Origin: Balneolia bacterium
Lineage (GTDB): Bacteria; Bacteroidota; Rhodothermia; Balneolales; Cyclonatronaceae
Assembly: GCA_003566395.1 (NCBI GenBank)
Contig: PXDL01000330.1
Coordinates: 1-5,328, forward strand
Length of the DNA stretch: 5,328 bases
Direction: 5' to 3'
The position numbers were made by a program, and so were the translations under genes. Position 1 is the first letter of the stretch; each line of letters opens with the position of its first letter. The notes under the pieces were generated by a model. That model was not told the origin of the DNA. It worked only from the letters and a program-made list of their open reading frames with translations, and made no database searches. Shown here in pieces: positions 1 through 5,233 of this stretch.

Positions 1-36
1 ATGCTTGACTTTTGATTTGCAAAAAGGAGGGGGATG

Positions 37-106
37 CAGAATTCAGAATGCAGAATTCAGAATTCAGAATTCAGAATGCAGAATTCAGAATGCAGAATTC
101 AGAATG
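37..106. repeat. Heptamer tandem repeat, ten units of CAGAAT(T/G)
   Basis: Ten head-to-tail 7-base units fill this stretch without a gap. The only variation is the last base, which runs T,G,T,T,T,G,T,G,T,G along the array. Each CAGAATT unit followed by C creates a GAATTC palindrome. Any open reading frame across it (for example the low-complexity IQN/AEFR stretch read from near position 5) is a by-product of the repeat, since seven bases is not a multiple of three. Similar intergenic heptamer satellites are known from cyanobacteria and, from memory, many Bacteroidota. No function is evident. Confidence 0.95.
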
Positions 107-116
107 TTGGAACGCG

Positions 117-156
117 GATTTCACAGATTAAAGCGTGATTTCACTGATTTTTGCAA
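117..156. repeat. Two-unit 20-base tandem repeat (GATTTCAC-A/T-GATT)
   Basis: GATTTCACAGATTAAAGCGT is followed directly by GATTTCACTGATTTTTGCAA. The units match at most positions, best over GATTTCAC(A/T)GATT. It is the second of four distinct short satellites packed before position 300. This wording (GATTTCACAGATT) resembles an intergenic repeat I recall from Bacteroidota-type genomes; that parallel is from memory. Confidence 0.8.
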
Positions 157-220
157 ATGCCCCTTCGCAACTCCCCGGCATCAAGTATTATTTTTACCCG
201 CAACCTGAAACTGAATTCTG

Positions 221-241
221 TAATATGTAATATGTAATATG
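221..241. repeat. Heptamer tandem repeat, three units of TAATATG
   Basis: There are three perfect 7-base units in a row. They are preceded by CTGAATTCTG, which reads like the complement of the CAGAATT satellite upstream. The unit length matches the array at 37-106, although the sequence differs. Confidence 0.8.
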
Positions 242-252
242 AAAAATGAACC

Positions 253-284
253 CTGACACACTGAAAATCTGACACACTGAAAAC
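253..284. repeat. Two-unit 16-base tandem repeat (CTGACACACTGAAAA-T/C)
   Basis: Two adjacent 16-base units differ only at the last base, and a partial third unit (CTGATA) follows. The CACTGA core recurs in the 13-base satellite at the other end of the window (4908-4933 and 5182-5233). The array ends just past the 3' end of the minus-strand gene at 306-548. No terminator-like stem is visible here. Confidence 0.8.
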
Positions 285-305
285 TGATATACTCCCCTGA
301 GCTCT

Positions 306-548
306 TTAAACTGATTTTCGGGTGATTTTCCAGTATTGGCGGACCATATCAACGATGAGCCAGATAATGGGATAAACGGGTACAATCACGATGAGAACGT
401 AGGTGAGCCATTCGGTTGGTTTTTTTCGGTCTCTGTTGGCCAGCAGGCCGGCAATGCCTGCCATCCAAAAAATAACCGCAAAGATGAAAAGTATGCTTAA
501 AAAAAGCGTGGGAAAAAAACCGAACTGTTCGTAAATAAGCTGGAGCAT
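306..548 (-). CDS. Small two-helix membrane protein, PLDc_N-like
   Basis: An 80-residue protein with two strongly hydrophobic segments, at about residues 11-36 and 48-69. They are separated by a short polar, basic loop (NRDRKKPTEW), and the C-terminus is basic. Both ends of the loop and the pattern W-x9-P-x2-P in the second helix (W47, P57, P60) resemble the stand-alone PLDc_N family, named after the membrane anchor of bacterial cardiolipin synthases. These small proteins have no catalytic domain, and their role is mostly unknown. There is no signal peptide apart from the first helix. The start is the first ATG giving a full first helix, with no Shine-Dalgarno visible ahead of it. The gene diverges from der, with 137 bases between the starts. 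The family call rests on topology and a loose pattern, so it could be an unrelated two-helix protein. I am fairly sure it is a real gene. Confidence 0.65.
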   Translation of the reverse strand: MLQLIYEQFGFFPTLFLSILFIFAVIFWMAGIAGLLANRDRKKPTEWLTYVLIVIVPVYPIIWLIVDMVRQYWKITRKSV

Positions 549-598
549 GGCAGCAATTGCGTTTAAATGGGCAATGCAAAAATGGGCTGAAAAAAGTG

Positions 599-606
599 TA
601 TCTTTG
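599..606 (+). promoter_or_regulatory. Possible -7 promoter element for der (TATCTTTG)
   Basis: TATCTTTG is an exact match to the Bacteroidota sigma-factor -7 consensus TAnnTTTG and lies about 80 bases upstream of the der start, inside the divergent gap. No TTTG is seen at the expected -33 distance, so this is only a candidate. It also depends on the host being Bacteroidota-like. Confidence 0.3.
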
Positions 607-685
607 AGGTCTTTTGGATTTTATATCCATCATCTGCCCTTATTCAATATAGGGTAATATAAACGCAAAACTCCAGAATTTAAAT

Positions 686-1990
686 ATGCTTCCAGTTGTA
701 TCGATCGTGGGGCGTCCGAATGTCGGAAAATCCACCCTGTTTAATCGCCTTATCGGCAGGCGAAAGGCCATTGTTCACGACCTTTCCGGGGTAACCCGCG
801 ACCGCCATTACGCCTCCGCTTTCTGGAACGACCGGGATTTTTCGGTTATTGATACCGGCGGCTACGTACCCCACGACGCCGATGTGATGCTGACCGGCAT
901 TCGTGAACAGGTTCATATTGCTATTGAAGAATCCGACGCCATTCTTTTTGTTGTGGACGTGATTACCGGCATCACCGATCTGGATTTAGCGATGGCCGAT
1001 ATACTGCGTCAAAGTAAAAAAACCGTCTTTTTGGTCGTCAATAAATCCGATAATGAAGAGCGCAGATGGACCAGCTCCGAGTTCTATTCGCTGGGATTCG
1101 ACAATTTATTTGCTATTTCATCGATCAGCGGTACCGGTACCGGTGAGCTTCTCGATGCGCTTGTGGAGGCGTTTCCTCCTCCCCGGAAAAGCGTTGAGTC
1201 GGAATTCCCCAAACTTGCCATAGTCGGCCGGCCGAACGTTGGCAAAAGCAGCTATGTGAACGCGCTTCTGAACCACGACCGATCGATTGTAACCGATATA
1301 GCCGGAACCACCCGGGATACCATCAACAGCGAACTCGAGTATAAAGGACAGCGCTATATGTTGATGGATACCGCCGGGCTTCGCCGAAGAACCAAGGTGA
1401 AAGAGAATATTGAGTTTTACAGCACGCTCCGCACTATGCGTAGTTTGATGGAGTGTGATGTGGCCGTTCTCTTGATTGATGCCGTTCAGGGATTCGAAGC
1501 CCAGGATATTCGCGTACTTTCCGAAGCCGAGCGATTCAACAAAGGTATCATCATCGTTTTAAACAAATGGGACCTCGTTGAAAAAGAAACGAATACCTTC
1601 AAGGAGTACACCGAGGCGATCCGAAACCGCATCAAGATGATGCATTATGTTCCCATCATCAGCATTTCGGCTCTCAACCGTAAGCGTATTTACGATGTGC
1701 TTGATCTTGCCGGGCGCGTAATTGAAAACCGGAAGCGCAAAATTTCAACATCCGAGCTGAATACCTTTATCGAAAAAATAAAGCAGGAGCGACCCATGCC
1801 GTTTTCGCGCGGACATCAGCTTAAGCTCAATTACGGTACGCAGGTTAAAAGCAGTCCGCCGGTTTTTTCATTTTTCATGAACAAACCGAAAGAATTACCT
1901 GTTAACTACCGCAGGTACATCGAAAATAAACTGCGCGAAACCTATGATTTTGAAGGCGTTCCCATCACAATGGTTTTCAAACCGAAATAG
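686..1990 (+). CDS. der: Ribosome-assembly GTPase Der (EngA)
   Basis: Der is a cytoplasmic double-GTPase needed for maturation of the 50S ribosomal subunit. The 434 residues have the normal family length and layout. G domain 1 has GRPNVGKST (9-17), GVTRD (35-39), DTGG (56-59) and NKSD (119-122), with a G5-like SSISG (145-149). G domain 2 has GRPNVGKSS (181-189), GTTRD (207-211), DTAG (228-231), NKWD (293-296) and SAL (328-330). The C-terminal KH-like domain (about 350-434) carries the conserved LNYGTQV, PPVFSFF, NYRRYIENKLRE and EGVPITMVF stretches. The start puts the first P-loop at residue 9, as is usual. No Shine-Dalgarno is visible. One oddity is that the residue before GVTRD, normally proline (D-x-P-G-V-T-R-D), is serine (HDLSGVTRD). 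The gene opens the plus-strand series, 143 bases ahead of nuoI. The identification is secure. Confidence 0.98.
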   Translation: MLPVVSIVGRPNVGKSTLFNRLIGRRKAIVHDLSGVTRDRHYASAFWNDRDFSVIDTGGYVPHDADVMLTGIREQVHIAIEESDAILFVVDVITGITDLDLAMADILRQSKKTVFLVVNKSDNEERRWTSSEFYSLGFDNLFAISSISGTGTGELLDALVEAFPPPRKSVESEFPKLAIVGRPNVGKSSYVNALLNHDRSIVTDIAGTTRDTINSELEYKGQRYMLMDTAGLRRRTKVKENIEFYSTLRTMRSLMECDVAVLLIDAVQGFEAQDIRVLSEAERFNKGIIIVLNKWDLVEKETNTFKEYTEAIRNRIKMMHYVPIISISALNRKRIYDVLDLAGRVIENRKRKISTSELNTFIEKIKQERPMPFSRGHQLKLNYGTQVKSSPPVFSFFMNKPKELPVNYRRYIENKLRETYDFEGVPITMVFKPK

Positions 1991-2133
1991 GCGTTCCTGC
2001 CGCAGCCGGAATTAAAGAGATTAGCCGTTTGGAATTGAGAACTTCACGCCTGTATCGTATCTTGCAGAATTGTCATTTTTGAAGAATCCAATTTTAAGAA
2101 CGAGATTTACCGATTTAGCATACTATAAGACTT

Positions 2134-2808
2134 ATGCCTGAATACACGCACAACCTGCATCAGCCGATACGGAATGCTCTGGCTTCCGATAATGAAAAAG
2201 AACGCACTCTCAGCTTTCTGGAGCGACTGTATCTGCCGGAAATTGCAAAAGGGTTATTCTACACGTTCAAGCAGATGTTTAAACCCACGGTTACCATGAT
2301 GTATCCTGAGGAGCGCTGGGATCCGCCGGCCATCTTCAGAGGGCGTCCGGTGCTGGTGGAAGACAACGGCAAGGAGCGCTGCGTGGCCTGCGGACTCTGC
2401 GCCCGTGCGTGTCCGCCTCTGGCTATCAGTATGCAGGCTAAAGAGACCGAGGATGAAAAAGAGCGCTATCCTGACTTTTTTGAGATCAACATGCTGCGTT
2501 GCATCTATTGCGGGTTTTGCGAAGAGGTTTGCCCTGAGGAAGCCATCGTAATGAGTAAAGATTACGATCTTGTCTATCACTCCCGCGGTGATGCCGTCTA
2601 TGATAAATCGCGCCTTCTTGTACCCAAAGAAGAACTTAAAGAGCGTCTCGATTTTCTTCGGGAATACCGGAATCGACAGTTCGGACAGTTCTGGAAATTT
2701 CAGGAAGCAAACAACATTCACTCCGTGCGCGACCGTGACGAAAACTGGGAAACAAGCCTTTCGATTGTTGATATACTCGAGGCCAAACAGAAGGAAAAAA
2801 GCGCCTGA
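2134..2808 (+). CDS. nuoI: NADH-quinone oxidoreductase subunit I (2x[4Fe-4S] ferredoxin-type)
   Basis: NuoI (Nqo9, TYKY) carries iron-sulfur clusters N6a and N6b in the peripheral arm of complex I and passes electrons toward the quinone site. Two cluster motifs are intact: CVACGLCARACPP (C83, C86, C89, C93) and CIYCGFCEEVCPEEAI (C123, C126, C129, C133). Upstream, YPEERWDPPAIFRGRPVL (57-74) matches the family's conserved YPEE...FRGR lead-in. An amphipathic N-terminal stretch (about 32-50) would contact the membrane arm. At 224 residues it is somewhat longer than typical bacterial NuoI (roughly 160-180), mainly because of a charged C-terminal tail after about residue 160 with no cysteines. It stands alone: no nuoH, nuoJ or other complex I gene is beside it. 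A generic 2[4Fe-4S] ferredoxin is less likely given the YPEE/FRGR and CGFCEE signatures. Confidence 0.92.
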   Translation: MPEYTHNLHQPIRNALASDNEKERTLSFLERLYLPEIAKGLFYTFKQMFKPTVTMMYPEERWDPPAIFRGRPVLVEDNGKERCVACGLCARACPPLAISMQAKETEDEKERYPDFFEINMLRCIYCGFCEEVCPEEAIVMSKDYDLVYHSRGDAVYDKSRLLVPKEELKERLDFLREYRNRQFGQFWKFQEANNIHSVRDRDENWETSLSIVDILEAKQKEKSA

Positions 2809-2908
2809 TCATCAGTGTCTGCTTTTGCCTGAATTGTCACAGCATTCCAAACTCAATCGAGCCTGAACCATACAGGCCGTTGAATTTGCAGAAACCGAGT
2901 AGTTTTTC

Positions 2909-3415
2909 ATGGAATATACCGACGACCACTTAAGCCGTATCAAAGACGATGCAGCTTATCTCATTGACGAGGCCGAAGCACTGAGCTACGTCATTGATTC
3001 CGTTCCTACGGCCGATAAAGCACAGGGAATCAAGTCTATAGCGGAAATGATAGCACTGATCGACCACGCCCAGCAAAGTTACTACCGCCCGGCTTGCGAG
3101 CGGCTCTATTCCGTGCCGGAAGTAAATGAAAAGCTCACGGATTTTAACGCCACCTTCGATGCCGGTATGTATGAAACCGACGACACCGGCAAACTTTTGA
3201 GTCATATTTCCAGAAACAGAACCGGCTTTTTGAATTTTATCAACGAACTTCAAAATGATGAGCTGCGGCATACGGGAACGGTGAACGGTGAAGAAGTCTC
3301 CATTGCCGGCTTGCTTGAAGAGATGGTTACTTTCGAGCGAAGACAGCTCAGAGAAGTGGCCGAGCGCATTCTGGCGATTGACAAAAATATCAACAAGAGT
3401 CAAAAACCCGGTTGA
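2909..3415 (+). CDS. DinB-like four-helix protein, metal site apparently lost
   Basis: A 168-residue, mostly helical, acidic soluble protein without signal peptide or membrane segment. The order of features recalls the DinB/YfiT superfamily: a first helix with SYVIDSVP (26-33), a second with IAEMIALIDHAQQSYY (44-59), an RNR motif (102-104) leading a third helix, and a last helix with LLEEMVTFERRQLREVAERI (135-154). Typical DinB proteins bind a metal through one His in helix 2 and a H-x3-H-type pair in the last helix. Here H53 could be the first ligand, but the last helix reads TFERRQLRE with no His, so a metal enzyme is unlikely. The stop codon overlaps the next gene's start (TGATG), so the two are probably translated together. 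The start at 2909 lacks a Shine-Dalgarno. The superfamily assignment is by pattern only; that the gene is real is much surer. Confidence 0.6.
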   Translation: MEYTDDHLSRIKDDAAYLIDEAEALSYVIDSVPTADKAQGIKSIAEMIALIDHAQQSYYRPACERLYSVPEVNEKLTDFNATFDAGMYETDDTGKLLSHISRNRTGFLNFINELQNDELRHTGTVNGEEVSIAGLLEEMVTFERRQLREVAERILAIDKNINKSQKPG

Positions 3416-4047
3416 TGAATTCCTGGACAGCCTACCTTTTAAGTGCGGCCATTGCCTACGCAGGTATTCGCTTTGTTTTGTTGTATAGAAACGAAAATAA
3501 TCCCAAATATTTAGCCTGGGCAGGGGCGGGGCTGTTTTATTTTCTTGGATCAATCGCACCCGTTTTTGATGCCGGGCTTTCTCATTTGAATCTCGGGGAT
3601 TGGTTTCAGGTAACCGGCATCAGCCTGGTGTTGGTAGCCCTCAGTATCGAAAACTGGCAGGATCGTCCGGCAGTGGCCCGTTTCCCCTTCATTTTTACAC
3701 TAAGTCCGCTGCTGCTTATCCTGACCTTTATACTCGTGTTCAACACACTCTATATCAAGGATATATTGATCGGGATTTATGAAGCGGGGGGAATATTGGT
3801 GGCGATGCTGCTTTTCGGCCTTTTCACAAGCAAATATTTCGACTTCATTTATGCTCTGCTTGGTATAGGAATGATGCTCCTTGCCTTTGTGGTGTACTGG
3901 TTTCCGGGTCAGATAGCAGCCGACAACAACTGGATTTGGCATTCTGTACTCTCGGCAGGATGCATCACCTTTGTTTCCGGTTATATTTATGCACTGGCTG
4001 AAAAACACAGAATGGAAGAAGAAGAAATGAATGGTGTGCCTGCCTGA
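3415..4047 (+). CDS. Seven-helix integral membrane protein of unknown function
   Basis: I do not recognise the family. From the ATG at 3415 the protein has 210 residues and about seven hydrophobic segments, near residues 4-24, 32-51, 63-78, 89-109, 116-137, 143-163 and 173-195. The tail is short and charged, with EKHRMEEEE (196-204). Inner loops such as YRNENNPKY and ENWQDRP are short, and no large soluble domain is present. I see no cofactor-binding His pairs, transporter signature or catalytic motif. The ATG overlaps the upstream stop codon by one base (TGATG), the classic arrangement for translational coupling with the DinB-like protein. A TTG just upstream at 3412 could also serve as start and would add one residue. 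The pairing suggests the two products act together, for example a membrane protein and its cytosolic partner, but that is inference. Confidence 0.8.
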   Translation: MNSWTAYLLSAAIAYAGIRFVLLYRNENNPKYLAWAGAGLFYFLGSIAPVFDAGLSHLNLGDWFQVTGISLVLVALSIENWQDRPAVARFPFIFTLSPLLLILTFILVFNTLYIKDILIGIYEAGGILVAMLLFGLFTSKYFDFIYALLGIGMMLLAFVVYWFPGQIAADNNWIWHSVLSAGCITFVSGYIYALAEKHRMEEEEMNGVPA

Positions 4048-4106
4048 GTTGTTTGCTTTTCTTTGAATTCCTCATTCCTGTTTTTATTTACTTTTAATCT
4101 ACAATT

Positions 4107-4568
4107 ATGTCGCTCATACCCGGACACAAGGCGCCTGACTTCAAGCTCAAAAACACGTCAGGCGAAGACGTTACACTGTCGGAAGAAGTCAAAGACAAAG
4201 AAGTTGTATTGTTGTTTTTCCCGCTTGCCTATTCCTCGGTTTGTACCGATGAGCTGTGCTCGGTAAGAGATGACATGAATAAATACAATAAAACGGGCGC
4301 CAAGGTCTTAGGCATTAGTATCGATAGTTTTTTCACCCTCAAAGAGTTTAAGCAGGCCAAGGAACTGAACTTCGAGCTTCTCAGCGATTTCAACCGAACC
4401 ACGGCATTTGCCTACGGCTGTTTGTATGATGATTTTTTCGGGATGAAAGGCGTAGCCAAACGTGCCGCTTTTGTGGTTGGCAAAGACATGAAAATTAAAT
4501 ACGCTCAGGTATTAGAAAAAGCCTCCGATTTACCTGATTTTGATGCCGTACAGCAAGCACTTTCATAA
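4107..4568 (+). CDS. Peroxiredoxin (AhpC/TSA superfamily, BCP/AhpE-like)
   Basis: A cytoplasmic thiol peroxidase that reduces hydrogen peroxide and organic peroxides. The 153 residues span one thioredoxin-fold domain of normal family length. Visible features are the N-terminal PGHKAPDFKL (5-14) and the active-site run PLAYSSVCTDELC (39-51), in which P39, S43 and C46 fit the PxxxS/TxxC peroxidatic motif. R119 in AKRAAFVV (117-124) is the usual catalytic arginine. A second cysteine, C51, lies five residues after C46, the spacing used for the resolving cysteine in E. coli BCP, so a 2-Cys mechanism regenerated by thioredoxin is plausible. C105 is a third cysteine. There is no signal peptide. The gap to the upstream membrane gene is 59 bases, with neither terminator nor convincing promoter seen. 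The superfamily is certain; the subfamily is less so, hence no gene symbol. Confidence 0.93.
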   Translation: MSLIPGHKAPDFKLKNTSGEDVTLSEEVKDKEVVLLFFPLAYSSVCTDELCSVRDDMNKYNKTGAKVLGISIDSFFTLKEFKQAKELNFELLSDFNRTTAFAYGCLYDDFFGMKGVAKRAAFVVGKDMKIKYAQVLEKASDLPDFDAVQQALS

Positions 4569-4811
4569 CTACCGGATTTGATCCTAACATATAGTTTGAG
4601 TAGCGTGAAGCGTCGCAGGCTACCAATTTACAAGAGTGTATTTTCATGAAGATTATCATGTTGCGAAGTAAATGTTTGCTCAAGTTAATCAGTCCTGAAC
4701 ACCGAAGGACGTATTCTATAAGCCTGAGTTCGATTCTTAATCAACGTAAATATCTCTATGTGACAAGGCCTTTATAACATGTGGTCAAATGGCGAAGGTC
4801 GCTCCGCTCCC

Positions 4812-4842
4812 AATGGTGAATGGTGAATTTTGAATTTTGAAT
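4812..4842. repeat. Heptamer tandem repeat (AATGGTG x2, AATTTTG x2)
   Basis: Two AATGGTG units are followed by two AATTTTG units and a partial AAT, all in 7-base register. A looser version in the same period is visible near 5102-5122 (GATTTTG, AGTTTTG, AATGGTT). The unit length is again seven, as at 37-106 and 221-241. Confidence 0.8.
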
Positions 4843-4907
4843 GACTTTCAAAAAGAAAATTATTCAAATAAAATATATGGATAAATTTTATATTACTAAT
4901 GACTTAC

Positions 4908-4933
4908 AACTGATACTGTTCACTGATACTGTA
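4908..4933. repeat. 13-base satellite, two units (CACTGATACTGTT)
   Basis: One unit has a single mismatch at its first base (AACTGATACTGTT) and one ends in A instead of T. The array sits directly ahead of the first copy of the duplicated segment. The same satellite precedes the second copy, but there with four units. Confidence 0.85.
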
Positions 4934-5029
4934 ATCTGAAACTTGGTCCGCACAAAAGGTAAAAGAAGGTTATTTCGACATCGGAATTACAAGACTACAT
5001 CAAACCAATGGGGGTTTGATATAGGTTTA
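4909..5029. repeat. Direct repeat, copy 1 (partner 300 bases downstream)
   Basis: By eye, positions 4909-5010 match 5209-5310 at 94 of 102 bases with no gap. The similarity continues to about 5029 with one extra base in this copy (GGGG against GG-A near 5011-5014). Conserved parts include the end of the 13-base satellite, CTGAAACTTGGTCCGCAC, AAAAGGTAA and TCGACATCGGAATTACAAGA. After 5029 the second copy cannot be compared because the window ends. Confidence 0.92.
4963..5029 (+). pseudogene. Decayed copy of the repeated ORF start
   Basis: This is the equivalent of the open frame at 5263. The ATG is replaced by AAG at 4963, then K-V-I-STSELQDYIKPMGV is followed by TGA at 5017. Removing one G from the GGGG run at 5011-5014 restores MGFDIGL, parallel to MGFDLDL of the other copy. 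Beyond 5029 the frame can be followed only by assuming a further shift in the A7 run at 5046-5052, and part of that stretch is heptamer-like, so I do not extend the call. It could instead be a non-coding repeat that happens to be open. Confidence 0.35.
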
Positions 5030-5181
5030 CTAAAAAGATACCGGCAAAAAAAGTCTATTCAGCATTTTCGATGGATTCGCTGGTTTTAACCGGACACCAA
5101 TGATTTTGAGTTTTGAATGGTTGTTGAAAAGAACATTAGCGAATAAGTTACGACTATCTTATTAATATTATTTATATTCTT

Positions 5182-5233
5182 CACTGATACTGTTCACTGA
5201 TACTGTTCACTGATACTGTTCACTGATACTGTA
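5182..5233. repeat. 13-base satellite, four units (CACTGATACTGTT)
   Basis: Three perfect units and a fourth ending in A stand head to tail, immediately ahead of the second copy of the duplicated segment. The corresponding array ahead of the first copy has only two units, so the copy number differs between otherwise aligned segments. Confidence 0.92.

Larger units (their letters stand above)
1..305. other. Gene-free satellite-rich stretch
   Basis: I see no credible coding sequence here. The frame open from position 5 to 208 is repeat-derived. The stretch is occupied by four short tandem repeats with units of 7, 20, 7 and 16 bases, separated by unremarkable AT-rich sequence. No tRNA, rRNA, CRISPR or clear promoter is visible. 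Confidence 0.75.

Noticed and set aside
5..208. Open frame of 67 codons at the window start
   Set aside because: Most of its peptide (IQNAEFR/IQNSECR type) is the CAGAATK heptamer array read through. There is no family resemblance.
37..284. Repeat cluster as a CRISPR array
   Set aside because: Units are 7-20 bases and directly adjacent, with no spacers of constant length between repeats.
2254..2721. Long minus-strand frame opposite nuoI, and similar ones opposite other genes
   Set aside because: These are mirror frames of clearly coding plus-strand genes and show no recognisable protein features.
2861..2877. Stem GCCTG...CAGGC between nuoI and the DinB-like gene
   Set aside because: It has five base pairs and is followed by mixed sequence, not a T tract. 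It is too weak to call a terminator.
4062..4096. TTTG and TACTTTTA as a Bacteroidota-type promoter for the peroxiredoxin gene
   Set aside because: The spacing (23 bases) is too long, the -7 element has a mismatch, and the transcript would begin almost at the start codon.
4600..4623. Stem GTAGC...GCTAC as a terminator for the peroxiredoxin gene
   Set aside because: The stem has only five pairs with a 14-base loop and no T run after it.
4646..4777. 43-codon ORF after the peroxiredoxin gene
   Set aside because: It has no ribosome binding site, no recognisable motif and an unremarkable composition; an open frame of this size is expected by chance in this sequence.
5043..5165. 41-codon open frame after repeat copy 1 as continuation of the decayed ORF
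   Set aside because: It needs a second frameshift in the A7 run at 5046-5052, and part of it is heptamer-like (near 5102-5122). An open frame of this length is not unusual by chance.
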